A program made the translations under genes and the position numbers. The notes beneath the pieces are model-generated. The model worked only from the letters and a program-made list of their open reading frames with translations, had not been told where the DNA came from and made no database searches. Of a stretch of DNA of 64,000 bases, positions 20,822 to 29,696 are shown one piece after another (position 1 is the stretch's first letter; the number at the start of each line of letters is the position of its first letter). Origin of the DNA: Pseudonocardia sp. T1-2H (GTDB lineage Bacteria > Actinomycetota > Actinomycetes > Mycobacteriales > Pseudonocardiaceae). The DNA lies in assembly GCF_038039215.1 (NCBI RefSeq), contig NZ_JBBPCL010000001.1, forward strand, positions 4,588,001 through 4,652,000, in the 5' to 3' direction.

Positions 20822-21810
20822 TCACGTGTAGCGGAAGCCGTGCTCGTCCAGCCACGGCTGGGGGTTGATCTTCGTCCCATCGGGGGTGATGACCTCGATG
20901 TGCAGGTGCGGGCCGGTGGACTCGCCGCGGTTGCCGACCTCGGCGATCTGCTGGCCGGCCTGCACCTGCTGTCCGACGCTCACGAGCGAGCGGTTGATGT
21001 GTCCGTAGACGGTGATCGTGCCGTCCGCGTGCTGTACCCGGACCCAGAGGCCGAAACCGCTGGCCGGGCCGGAGCTGATGACGGTGCCGGCCAGCGGGAC
21101 GTCGATCGGGGTGCCGATCGGCGCGGCGATGTCCATGCCCAGGTGCGGTACGCCGCCGCGGATGCCGAACCCGGACGAGACCTGTCCGACGACGATCTGG
21201 ACCCCGCCCTCGGCGGCCGCCGGAACGGCTGCCGCGACGGTGTTCGCCTGCTGCGTCCTCAGCCGCTCGGCGGCCTGCGCCGTGGCCTTCTGCTCGGCGT
21301 CCACGGCCTTGACGGCCTCGGCCGCCTTCTGCGTCGCGGCGGCGGTCTGCTGGTGAGGTCCGGCCGCCTTGACGAGGTTCGCGACGTTCGGTGACTCGGC
21401 GACCGGCGCGGCGGCGACCGGAGCCGTGGCGAGGGCCGCGATGGCGGCGCCGTCCACCCTCGGCAGGGGGTGCGCACCGATCTGGGCCGCTGCGCCGCTC
21501 GGGGCCTCTGCACCGATCGGGGGCAGGGCCGGAGCCTCGGCGGCGAGGGCGTCCGTCGTCGTGAACTCGGCGGCGCCGAGCAGCATGGTGCCCACGCCGA
21601 TGTCCGGGAGGGTGCCGGCGTAGGCGGCCTGGCCCGCCGCGGCCAAGGTGCCACCGGCGACGGTGACCGCAGCCATGCGGGCGAGCAGGGACGGGGTGAG
21701 CCCTGGGGTGGCGGACCGGAGCGTGTCGCCGGTCCTCGATGCCGTCACGAGGACGGGCAGCGAGGAACCGACGATCGCGCGACGGCCCCGGGGGAGCGAT
21801 GCCGTGCCAC
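20822..21810 (-). CDS. Secreted M23 family metallopeptidase, frameshifted near the N-terminus
   Basis: About 329 residues: an N-terminal signal segment (SLLARMAAVTVAGGTLAAAG), an Ala-rich region with a short coiled-coil-like stretch, and a C-terminal LytM/M23 domain. Zinc ligands are in GVPHLGMDIAAP and GPHLHIEV. Such proteins cut cell-wall peptide crosslinks or activate other hydrolases. The natural start is GTG at 21810 behind GGAAGGAAAGAC, reading VARHRSP. It reaches the body only if one base is added to the five-G run at 21790-21794, giving VARHRSPRGRRAIVG, a typical start for this group. Confidence 0.82.
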
Positions 21811-22269
21811 GTCTTTCCTTCCGGATCACCGGCGGCCGGACGACCCGTGGGGAGCGGGCGAGCGACTGGGGTTCGACTCGTGTCCGTTTCGTGACCGCGC
21901 CGTGATCCGGGATGGAACGTAGCGGCGAAAACACGCCCGGCCAGACAGAGGTTGCCTCCGGCAGGACCACCGGATCGTGGACGGCGCCGAGCGGTCGAAA
22001 CCGGCGCGTCGCGAGGACACGCCGGGCAAGCGTTCCCGTTCGGCGCAGGGAGCAACCCGTTTTCGCACCCAACACTGCTCTTCGTACGTCGATCGTAACT
22101 CAGTGTGACAACCGGTGCTGTGCGTCACGCGCCGCACGCCCGCCCGTCGCGCCCGGCCTCGTGGAGGACCGCCAGCGGACTCCACCAGGTGAGCTCGTCA
22201 AGCTTCGCGCGCGTTGATCTGCCCCACACGCGCGGACGACACCGCGCGACGCGCCGAAGCGCGCGGGCC
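21811..22269. other. 459-bp noncoding stretch between the M23 peptidase and IOR genes
   Basis: It lies upstream of the peptidase (minus strand) and downstream of the oxidoreductase (minus strand). I see no gene of convincing composition. It has several GC-rich self-complementary stretches but not the conserved 3' signature (CCGAACCCGTCAGCTAACC) of the c-di-AMP riboswitch that often precedes cell-wall hydrolase genes in actinobacteria. It may hold a long 5' leader of unknown type. Confidence 0.4.
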
Positions 22270-25200
22270 TCAGCCGATTCCGAGCTCCGCGAGCCGCGCC
22301 CGGTACCGCGCGACCCCCGCGAGCTTGACGTCCTCGTACCCCCGCACCAGGTCGGCCGCCTCCGCCGCGGCTGCCGCGCTCTCGTACGACTCGGGCGTCA
22401 GGCCCGCGGCGAGCCGCAGCACCATCGCCCGGTACTCGTCCCGCAGCTCCCGCTCCAGCTTGCGGATCTCGGTCCGGCCGAACGGGTCCAGCGGCGTTCC
22501 CCGCAGCACCTTGCCGCGGGCGAGCTGGGTCAGCACCGGCTTCATCCACGGCCCGAACGCGATCTTCCGGTCCCGGCCGAGCGCCTTGAGGATCGGCGGG
22601 TGCAGCCGGTAGCGGAGCTTCGCCCCACCCGGCACCTCTGCGGCGAGCGCCGCCTCAAAGGCGGGGTCGGTCAGCAGCCGGGCGACCTCGTACTCGTCCT
22701 TGTACGCGGTCAGCCGGTGCAGGCCCCGCGCCACGGCCTCGGAGAACGCCGTCCCGGAACCCACCCGCTGCTCGGCACGCCACACCGTGACGACGTCCGC
22801 GACGTAGCGGCGCGCCGTCCGCTCGCCCTGGTACCCGACCAGCTGCGCCGCCCGCACCTCGACGAGCCGCCGGGTCTCCCCCGCCAGCTCTCCGAGCGAG
22901 ATCGACGCGGGCAGCCCGGGTGCCGTCGCCACCGCCGCCGGCCGGGGCGTCGCCGCCGCGAAGGCCTCGGGGTCCGCGACCGCCACGCGTCCCCACCGGA
23001 ACGCCGCGGTGTTGGCCGCGACCGCGACGCCGTTGAGCTCGATCGCCCACTCGATCGCCGCGGCGGACAGCGGCAGCGCCCCCGACTGGTACGCCGCGCC
23101 CACGAGCAGCAGGTTCGCGGGCATCGTGTCACCGAAGAGGGCCTGCGCGGCCGCCTGGGCGTCGAGCTGCACCACCTCGCGGGACGTGCCGGCGATCCGC
23201 GCCACCAGCCCGTCGACGTCCGGTGCGGTGGCCGTCGCGTCCCGCACCATCGTGCCGGTCGGGACCGGGCTGGTCGAGACGACCGCGGTCGTCGAGTCCG
23301 GGGAGGCGTAGGTGAGGTACTTCCCGTCCGCGCCGACCAGGACGTCGAAGGCGAGGTAGCAGGCGGCCTGTGCGCTGCCGACCCGGTTGGCCGGGCCGAG
23401 CGCGGCCTCGTCCGCGGCGATCCGCAGGTGCGAGACGACCGGCCCGGCCTTCTGCGAGAGCCCGGTCTGGTCGACGCCGTGGACCGCGAGCCCGTCGCGG
23501 ATCGCGGCCGAGCCGAGCACCTGGTTCACGGTGACGATGCCGGTGCCGCCGATGCCGGCGAGGAAGACGTCCCCCTCCCGGCGCGAGGTCACGTCGGGGA
23601 CCACCGGCGGCTCGCGACGCTCGGGGCGGGACGCGGCCGAACGAGCGGGCGCCTCCACCGTCACGAACGACGGACAGTCGCCCGCCAGGCACGAGTAGTC
23701 CGTGTTGCAGGACGTCTGGTCGATCCGGGTCTTGCGCCCGAACTCCGTGTCGACGGGCTGCACGGACAGGCAGTTGGACTTCACACCGCAGTCCCCGCAG
23801 CCCTCGCAGACCGCTTCGTTGATCACGACACGGGTCGCCCGGACCGGGATCGCCCCACGCTTGCGCAGCCGCCGGGACTCCGCGGCGCAGCGCTGGTCGT
23901 AGACCAGCACGGTGACGCCCTCGGTGGAACCGAGCACCTGCTGCGCCTCGTCGAGCCGGTCCCGGTGCCACAGGTCCACCCCGCGCGGCAGCGGCGTCAG
24001 CGCGCGGAAACGCTCCGGCTCGTCCGCGCACACGATGATCCTCGTGACGCCCTCGGCCAGCAGCTTCGCCGCGAGCTCGGGCACCTCGAGGCCGCCCTCG
24101 GCGTCCTGCCCGCCCGTCATCGCGACGGCGCGGTTGTAGAGGAGCTTGTAGGTGATCGTGACGCCCGCGGCGACGCAGGCCTGGACGGCGAGCTGCCCGG
24201 AGTGCGCGAACGTCCCGTCGCCCATGTTCTGGAACATGTGCCCGGCGGTGGTGAACGGGGACTGCCCGATCCACTGCGCGCCCTCCCCGCCCATCTGCGT
24301 GATCGACGTGACCTCGCTGGACTCGCGGTGGGTCAGCGCGACCATCGCGTGGCAGCCGATCCCGCCGCCGGCGACCGCGCCCTCGGGGACGACGGTCGAG
24401 CGGTTGTGCGGACAGCCGGAGCAGAAGTAGGGCGTCCGGGCCACGGGCAGGAGCTCGAGCTTCGGCGGTTCGCGGCGGGCCCCCGGGTCCGGGGCCAGCT
24501 CACCGAGCACCCGGCGCAGCGGCCCCGTCAGGGCCCCGGCCGTCAGCTCGCCCGCGACCGGGACCAGCGGCGCCCCGTTCTCGTCGGCGGACCCGATCAC
24601 GGCGGGCGCGTCGGCGAGCCCGTAGAGCACGTCGCGCACGGCGGACTCGACGAACGGCGACTTCTCCTCCACGACCAGCACGGTCTCGAGCCCTGCGGCG
24701 AACTCGCGCAGCTGTCCGCGGTCCAGCGGGTGGATCATGCCGAGCTTCAGCAGCCGGACGGCGCCGTCGGCCACCCCGAGGTCCCGCAACGCCTGCCGGA
24801 CGTCCGTGAACGCCTTCCCACCGGCCACGATCCCGATCCGCGCGCCGGGCGCCGCGTCCTCGACCGTGTTGATCGGGTTCGCCGCGAGGAACTCCCGCAG
24901 CATCGCCCAGCGCGGCCCGTACATCTGCGCCTCGGCCTCGAGCGACGCGGGCGGCACGAGCATCGGGATCTGCCGGTACTCCCACGGCCGCCCGTCCCAC
25001 TCCAGCTCGGGGACGGTGATCGGGACGTCGGGTGCGCCGTCGAGGGTGTAGACGCCGTCCGCCACGTCGGCGGTGATCTTCATGCCGACCCACATGCCGG
25101 ACGCCCGGGACATCGCGATCCCGTAGCGGCCGAGCCGGACGATCTCCGCGGCGTCGGAGGGGTAGAGGACGGGCAGGCCGAAGCCGGCGAGGGTGCGCTC

Positions 25201-25701
25201 GGAGATGCAGGGGATCGTGGAGGACTTGCAGCTCGGGTCGTCGCCGGCGAGGACGAGCACGCCGCCGGACGGGTGGGCGCCGCACATGTTGCCGTGCCGG
25301 AACGGGTCCCCGGCCCGGTCGACACCCGGCGCCTTGCCGTACCAGACCCCGACGGCGCCGTCGACGGTCCGCGGGTGCCCGGGCACCTCGACCTGGCTGC
25401 CCCAGATCGCGGTCGCGGCGAGCTCCTCGTTCAACCCGGGGACGAACTCCAGCCCGGCCGTCTCCTTCAGCTCGGGCGCGGCGGCCAGCGTCTTGTCCAG
25501 CCCGCCGAGCGGGCTGCCCTGGTACCCGGACACGAACGAGGCGGTGCGCAGCCCGGCCGCGGCGTCCGCGGCGTGCTGCTCGACCAGCAGCCGGGCGATC
25601 GCCTGCACTCCCGTGACCAGCACGGGGCCGGCCCCGGCGCGGTAGCGGGCGCCCAGGTCGAAGTCGACCTGGGCGTGCGGGGTGGTGTCTTCGAGCGTCA
25701 T
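22270..25701 (-). CDS. Indolepyruvate ferredoxin oxidoreductase family protein, single-chain
   Basis: 1143 residues joining the alpha and beta parts found as IorA/IorB in archaea. The order is: N-terminal pyrimidine-binding domain; ThDP-binding domain (GIGCHAMVAL, GGEGAQWIGQSPF, near residue 445); a cysteine-rich iron-sulfur segment (CEGCGDCGVKSNC, about 629-641); the gamma domain (GIGGTGIVTVNQ); and a C-terminal extension. The family oxidatively decarboxylates aryl- or branched 2-oxoacids to acyl-CoA and reduces ferredoxin. The ATG at 25701 (MTLEDTTPHAQ) was preferred over an upstream start at 25761, which would run through a hairpin. The substrate could link to aromatic acids from the island upstream. 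Confidence 0.9.
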   Translation of the reverse strand: MTLEDTTPHAQVDFDLGARYRAGAGPVLVTGVQAIARLLVEQHAADAAAGLRTASFVSGYQGSPLGGLDKTLAAAPELKETAGLEFVPGLNEELAATAIWGSQVEVPGHPRTVDGAVGVWYGKAPGVDRAGDPFRHGNMCGAHPSGGVLVLAGDDPSCKSSTIPCISERTLAGFGLPVLYPSDAAEIVRLGRYGIAMSRASGMWVGMKITADVADGVYTLDGAPDVPITVPELEWDGRPWEYRQIPMLVPPASLEAEAQMYGPRWAMLREFLAANPINTVEDAAPGARIGIVAGGKAFTDVRQALRDLGVADGAVRLLKLGMIHPLDRGQLREFAAGLETVLVVEEKSPFVESAVRDVLYGLADAPAVIGSADENGAPLVPVAGELTAGALTGPLRRVLGELAPDPGARREPPKLELLPVARTPYFCSGCPHNRSTVVPEGAVAGGGIGCHAMVALTHRESSEVTSITQMGGEGAQWIGQSPFTTAGHMFQNMGDGTFAHSGQLAVQACVAAGVTITYKLLYNRAVAMTGGQDAEGGLEVPELAAKLLAEGVTRIIVCADEPERFRALTPLPRGVDLWHRDRLDEAQQVLGSTEGVTVLVYDQRCAAESRRLRKRGAIPVRATRVVINEAVCEGCGDCGVKSNCLSVQPVDTEFGRKTRIDQTSCNTDYSCLAGDCPSFVTVEAPARSAASRPERREPPVVPDVTSRREGDVFLAGIGGTGIVTVNQVLGSAAIRDGLAVHGVDQTGLSQKAGPVVSHLRIAADEAALGPANRVGSAQAACYLAFDVLVGADGKYLTYASPDSTTAVVSTSPVPTGTMVRDATATAPDVDGLVARIAGTSREVVQLDAQAAAQALFGDTMPANLLLVGAAYQSGALPLSAAAIEWAIELNGVAVAANTAAFRWGRVAVADPEAFAAATPRPAAVATAPGLPASISLGELAGETRRLVEVRAAQLVGYQGERTARRYVADVVTVWRAEQRVGSGTAFSEAVARGLHRLTAYKDEYEVARLLTDPAFEAALAAEVPGGAKLRYRLHPPILKALGRDRKIAFGPWMKPVLTQLARGKVLRGTPLDPFGRTEIRKLERELRDEYRAMVLRLAAGLTPESYESAAAAAEAADLVRGYEDVKLAGVARYRARLAELGIG

Positions 25702-25724
25702 CGCCTCGAGCCTCACTTCGTTCG

Positions 25725-25772
25725 GCCCGTGCGCGGTGAGTGGTGTCGGGGCACCACTCACCGCGCACGGGC
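25725..25772. repeat. 21-bp perfect intergenic hairpin
   Basis: Arms at 25725-25745 and 25752-25772 are exactly complementary, with loop tcgggg. It begins one base from the IclR stop and ends 23 nt before the IOR start, so on the minus strand it can end the IclR transcript. The outer GCCCGTGCGCGG is shared with the hairpin at 467. Confidence 0.85.
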
Positions 25773-25773
25773 G

Positions 25774-26624
25774 TCAGCAGTTCGCGAGCATCGCGGACAC
25801 CGTGGCCGCGGCCCTGCGGACACTCTGTACCACCGCGACCTTCCGCGCCCCGAGGACACGGGACGTCGACCCGACCACCGAGATCGCCGCGACCGCCACC
25901 CGCCGGTCCCCGCGCGTGACGACGACCGGCGCCGCGACCGACGACATGCCGATCGTGTGCTCCTCCCGCGACGCCGCGTACCCGTCCGTCCGGACCTGCA
26001 CGAGGACCTGCCGGTACCGCGCGGGGTCGACGATCGTGAACGGTGTCTTCCGCTCGAACCCGCGCTCGAGGATCGCCCGCGCCATCGCCGGGTTCACCGC
26101 GGCCATCGCCTTGCCCGCGCTCGACGAGTGGCCGGGCCCGCGCCGGTACATCTCGGTGTGGAACATCGTCCCGGCCCCGGCACCCTCCAGCCGGTCGACG
26201 TAGAGCACGTCCGCCCCGACCGGGATCGCGAGCTGCGCGGTCTCCCGCAGGATCTCCCGCAGCTCGCCGAGCACCGGCAGGGACAGCTCGCGCAGCATCA
26301 ACCGGTCGACGGCGAGCTGCCCGATCTCGAAGAGCCGCAGGCCCAGCCGGTAGCGGCCGCCGGGCGTCCGCTCCAGGAGGCCGCCGGAGGCCAGCGCCGC
26401 CAGCATCCGGCAGGCCGTGCTCTTCGCGACGCCGAGCCGCTGCGCGACCTTCGTCGCCCCAGCTCGGCCTCGTCGCCGAAGCAGTCCAGGACGGCCATCG
26501 CGATCGCGACCGAGCGGAGCGGGCCGTCCTGGGCGTCCGGCGCCTCGGGCACCGGGCCGTCCGGGACCAGCAGGGGTGGTGCGTTCTCGAGCGCTGCGCC
26601 GACTTCACTGGCGGTGAGCGTCAT
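25774..26624 (-). CDS. IclR family transcriptional regulator, frameshifted in the HTH
   Basis: About 283 residues. The N-terminus (SVAIAMAVLDCFGDEAELG) is in one frame and the rest (STACRMLAALASGGLLE, LYVDRLEGAGAGTMFH, HSSSAGKAMAAV) in another. Adding one base to the C run at 26457-26460 gives an intact recognition helix, ELGATKVAQRLGVAKSTACR. It starts 6 nt after the stop of the histidine phosphatase gene, so it belongs to the dioxygenase-phosphatase operon, and it is the nearest regulator for the downstream oxidoreductase. The C-terminal domain is complete and well conserved, so the lesion is recent or artefactual. Confidence 0.82.
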
Positions 26625-26630
26625 ATCGCG

Positions 26631-27695
26631 TCAGGCCTCCCAGGCGGGGAACTCGTCTGCGGGCGGGACGTGCACCTCGGTCACGCGGTTGCGGTAGGAG
26701 ACGAACGCGGTCTTGCCACCCTCGCGGAGCTTGACCCGGATCTCCTCGGTGTTCAAGGGCTCGCCCGGGTCGTAGCCGTGCGCCCAGGTCGCGAACGCCC
26801 GCATCGGCCCCGAATGGGTGGCCGCGACGATCCGCCGGTGATCGGGCGACTCGCTCATCAGCCGGTGGAACCCCCGCCAGAACCGCCGCACGCACAGCGC
26901 GGGCGGCTCGAAGTACATCATCGGGATGGTCAGCCACATCTCGATCGGGTCCGCCCCGCCGAGCTGGGTCCGGTAGAAGCGGTCGATCTCGACCAGCCAG
27001 CGCGGGCGGTCGCCCATCGCCATCCGCTCGAGCTTCTCCATCGTCGACTGGTACTGCCGGAAGGCCGACGTCACGTCGCGCAGGCCGTCCGGGGTCCAGA
27101 CCCCGAAGTTCCGCAGCTCCGGGATGGGTTCGGGCTCGGACAGCTCGACGTCGTGACCCCACATCTGCAGCCCGTCGAGCGCGCCGCGGTGGATCTGCTC
27201 CGCGGTCTGCCGGGCGCGGTTGGTGTTCGCGCAGACGAGCCGGACCTTGTCCCCGGAGTCCCAGCGCCGGGCCAGCTCGTGGCCGCGGCGGTGGGCCTGC
27301 CAACCGCCCATCGGCGTCAGGCCCGCATCGGTGGAGTAGCCCTGGGTGATGCCGTGCCGGATGATCGAGATCTCGCAGACGATCTTCTCCGACGCCTTGC
27401 GCTCGACCGGCGCCGCGACCTCCTTGCCCCGGGTGGCCTCGGCGAGCGCGGGGGTGAAGGACTTCCCCTCGTACTCGACGACCGTGGGCGCGGACGAGGC
27501 CCGCTCCCGGAACCGCCGGAGGTAGAGCGGCGCCGAGTCGGGCGCCTCCTCCGCGGCCCCCGGTTCGACGGGCGCGGCGTACGACCGGCTCGACCCGTTG
27601 CCGTCCACGCCCTTGCGGGTCTGCCGGTCCCGGTACTTCGCGAGGTAGTTGGGCGCCTCGTACCGGTCGATCCTGCGCGGGTCCGTGGCCGTCAC
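26631..27695 (-). CDS. Histidine phosphatase superfamily protein with N-terminal extension
   Basis: 354 residues. The first ~105 are charged and of unknown function. Then comes the RHG motif (SIIRHGITQGY, with R113-H114-G115), NTNRARQTAEQIHRG with a second arginine, and AATHSGPMRAF with the distal histidine. H114 would be phosphorylated during catalysis. Members dephosphorylate sugars, nucleotides and small phospho-esters. GTG at 27695 overlaps the stop of a 14-codon ORF (GTGA), which itself overlaps the dioxygenase stop. An association with extradiol dioxygenases is unusual and suggests a phosphorylated aromatic intermediate (inference). Confidence 0.85.
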   Translation of the reverse strand: MTATDPRRIDRYEAPNYLAKYRDRQTRKGVDGNGSSRSYAAPVEPGAAEEAPDSAPLYLRRFRERASSAPTVVEYEGKSFTPALAEATRGKEVAAPVERKASEKIVCEISIIRHGITQGYSTDAGLTPMGGWQAHRRGHELARRWDSGDKVRLVCANTNRARQTAEQIHRGALDGLQMWGHDVELSEPEPIPELRNFGVWTPDGLRDVTSAFRQYQSTMEKLERMAMGDRPRWLVEIDRFYRTQLGGADPIEMWLTIPMMYFEPPALCVRRFWRGFHRLMSESPDHRRIVAATHSGPMRAFATWAHGYDPGEPLNTEEIRVKLREGGKTAFVSYRNRVTEVHVPPADEFPAWEA

Positions 27696-27736
27696 GACTG
27701 CGCCTCCGCGGGAAGAAGAACGTCGGCGCGGCTCAT
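27692..27736 (-). CDS. Possible 14-codon mini-cistron between dioxygenase and phosphatase genes
   Basis: Encodes MSRADVLLPAEAQS. Its ATG overlaps the dioxygenase stop (ATGA) and its TGA overlaps the phosphatase GTG (GTGA). It could be a coupling ORF that carries ribosomes across the junction, or chance in high-GC sequence. No function can be assigned. Confidence 0.3.
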   Translation of the reverse strand: MSRADVLLPAEAQS

Positions 27737-28662
27737 GAGTGCACCGTGAAGAAGCGCTCGTTGACCTGGCGGTGGTAGTAGAAGATCGCCCGGCCCATCT
27801 CCTCCTCGGTCCAGGTGATCGGCTCGAAGTCCGGGTCCACCCAGTAGCCGCCGGTGAAGAGCTCGTTGCGGTTGCCCACCGGGTCGAAGAAGTAGGTCGT
27901 GTAGCCGCGGGTCACGCCGTGCCGCGTGGGCGCCACGTCGATCGTCACGCCGTGGTAGGCGAGGGTGTCCGCGGCGTCCCGGATGCCGTTCCAGTCGTCC
28001 ATCCAGAACGCGAAGTGGTGCAGCGCGCCGTTCGGACCGGTGATCACCGCGATGTCGTGCGGGGTGTGGCTGTGCTCCAGGAACGTCGCGAGCTGGTGGC
28101 CGTCGTTGGCCACGATCTGCTCGGTGAGCCGGAACTCCAGCAGCTCGGTGAAGAAGCGGGTGAACTCGCCGACGTCCTCGGCCATGACGAACACGTGGTC
28201 CAGCCGCGGCGGCGCGATCCCCACCAGGTCCTGCGGGCGGGGCGGGGGGTTGGTCATCGGCAGCATGTTTCCGACCCGCTCCATGCCGTGGACCAGCTCG
28301 ACGAGGTGCCCGGACGGCGAGTCGAAGCGGATCGCCTCACCCCAGCCCGGTCCCAGCTCGCGGGCGGCGAACCGCTTCACCGGCACGCTGGCGGCCTGCA
28401 GCCGGTCCGTGAAGTAGTCCAGGTCCTCGGCGTCGCGGACCTTGAACGACATGTGGTCCAGGCCGTAGGTCGGGGCCTGGCGCAGGATCACCGAGTGGTG
28501 CTCGCGCTCGTCCCAGCACTTGAGGAAGACGCGCTCGGTGCCGTCCTTCTGGTCGCGCGCCGTCTCGATCAGGCCGAGGACCTCGGTGTAGTAGGCGGTG
28601 CACAGCTCCAGGTCCGGGACGCGGATCTCGACGTGCTGCAGCCGCAGGATTCGGTCGGTCAC
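27733..28662 (-). CDS. Extradiol ring-cleavage dioxygenase (VOC family, catechol 2,3-dioxygenase-like) 1
   Basis: 309 residues, two vicinal-oxygen-chelate modules. The Fe(II) ligands of type I extradiol enzymes fit H156 (PRLDHVF), H215 or H216 (GALHHFAFW) and E267 (GNRNELFT). It would open a catechol ring next to the two hydroxyls. The start is GTG 28662 with AGGAG before it. It is the second gene of the operon, 10 nt after the stop of a homologous dioxygenase. The shared GALHH, GYWVDPD and ITWTE segments imply a tandem duplication followed by divergence. Confidence 0.9.
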   Translation of the reverse strand: MTDRILRLQHVEIRVPDLELCTAYYTEVLGLIETARDQKDGTERVFLKCWDEREHHSVILRQAPTYGLDHMSFKVRDAEDLDYFTDRLQAASVPVKRFAARELGPGWGEAIRFDSPSGHLVELVHGMERVGNMLPMTNPPPRPQDLVGIAPPRLDHVFVMAEDVGEFTRFFTELLEFRLTEQIVANDGHQLATFLEHSHTPHDIAVITGPNGALHHFAFWMDDWNGIRDAADTLAYHGVTIDVAPTRHGVTRGYTTYFFDPVGNRNELFTGGYWVDPDFEPITWTEEEMGRAIFYYHRQVNERFFTVHS

Positions 28663-28672
28663 GATGAGCTCC

Positions 28673-29587
28673 TCAGGTGTGCATCCGCATGAAGCGCTGG
28701 CTGACGACGTTCTCGTAGTAGAAGAGGCCCTTGCCGAAGTTGTCCTCGGTCCAGGTGATGATCTCGGTGTCCGGGTCCACCCAGTAGCCGCCGGTGAAGA
28801 CCTCGTTGCGGATGCCCAGCGGGTCGAAGAAGTAGATGGTGTTGCCGCGGGTGATGCCGTGCCTGGTCGGGCCCTGGTCGATCTGCACGCCGTTGTAGGC
28901 GAGGGTGTCCGCGGCCTTGCGGACGTGGTCCCAGTCGTCGAGCCAGTAGGCCCAGTGGTGCAGCGCGCCGTTGGGTCCGTTGACGATCGCGATGTCGTGC
29001 GGGGAGTTCGTCCGGCCGGCCATCCAGACGCCGAGCTGGTGGCCGTTGCCGTCGAGGATCTGTTCGGTCATCCGCATGCCCAGCACGTCGATGAAGAACG
29101 ACGCGGCCTCGGCGACCTCCTCGGCGTTGACCAGCATGTGGTCCATCCGCGGCGGCGCGATGCCCGGCAGGTCCGGCGGCGGCGTCGGGCTCGGGTTGTG
29201 CTTGCCGAGGATGTTCCCGGTCTTCTCGATGTCCCAGACCAGCTCCATGATCTGGCCCGAGGGCACCTCGAACCTGATCGACTCGCCCTGGCCGACCGCG
29301 GCGCCCTTGGAGACGCGCGTCGTGGGGCAGCCGTAGGCCTCGACCTTCTTCTCGAAGTCGTGCAGGTCGTCCTCGGACTCGACGCGGAAGGTGAAGGAGT
29401 CCATTCCGGTGCGCGGGTTGTAGCGCATGCGCAACGAGTGGTGGTCCTCCTCGTCCCAGCACTTGAAGTAGACGGTCTCGGCGTCGCGCTGCACGGTCTG
29501 CAGGCCCATGACCTCGGAGTAGTACGCGGTGGCGAGGTCCAGGTCGGGTGTGCGGACGTCGATGTGGGCGAGGCGCAGGATCCCCAC
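28673..29587 (-). CDS. Extradiol ring-cleavage dioxygenase (VOC family, catechol 2,3-dioxygenase-like) 2
   Basis: 304 residues and first gene of the operon. Predicted Fe(II) ligands are H150 (PRMDHML), H210 or H211 (GALHHWAYW) and E262 (GIRNEVFT). The GTG at 29587 follows AGAGGGGC. It shares its 109-bp upstream region with the divergent unknown gene at 29697, including the CCGTTC-N9-GAACGG operator. Two copies side by side could give two substrate ranges or a heteromer; sequence alone cannot decide. Confidence 0.9.
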   Translation of the reverse strand: MGILRLAHIDVRTPDLDLATAYYSEVMGLQTVQRDAETVYFKCWDEEDHHSLRMRYNPRTGMDSFTFRVESEDDLHDFEKKVEAYGCPTTRVSKGAAVGQGESIRFEVPSGQIMELVWDIEKTGNILGKHNPSPTPPPDLPGIAPPRMDHMLVNAEEVAEAASFFIDVLGMRMTEQILDGNGHQLGVWMAGRTNSPHDIAIVNGPNGALHHWAYWLDDWDHVRKAADTLAYNGVQIDQGPTRHGITRGNTIYFFDPLGIRNEVFTGGYWVDPDTEIITWTEDNFGKGLFYYENVVSQRFMRMHT

Positions 29588-29645
29588 GGGTAGCCCCTCT
29601 CTCAGCAGCGGTGCCGGCGGGTTGACGGTGCGACCGTAGGCGGCC

Positions 29646-29651
29646 TAGCGT
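29646..29651 (+). promoter_or_regulatory. -10 element of the 29697-iclR operon
   Basis: TAGCGT on the plus strand, about 45 nt before the ATG at 29697 and directly upstream of the operator at 29669-29689. A protein bound there would block elongation or open-complex formation. Confidence 0.4.
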
Positions 29652-29668
29652 TCCGGAAGGAAGCCCAC

Positions 29669-29689
29669 CCGTTCCGGAAATCAGAACGG
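29669..29689. promoter_or_regulatory. IclR-type operator CCGTTC-N9-GAACGG
   Basis: A perfect 6+6 inverted repeat with a 9-nt spacer in the divergent region between the dioxygenase operon and the unknown gene/iclR operon. TTCCGGAA occurs at 29651-29658 and again at 29672-29679, 21 bp (two helix turns) apart. The same layout recurs at 31233 and 42819-42866. Confidence 0.65.
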
Positions 29690-29696
29690 ACGTCGC

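Noticed and set aside
21811..22269. c-di-AMP (ydaO) riboswitch upstream of the M23 peptidase
   Set aside because: The context is right but the conserved 3' element (CCGAACCCGTCAGCTAACC-like) and the GGGGGACCCA segment are missing.
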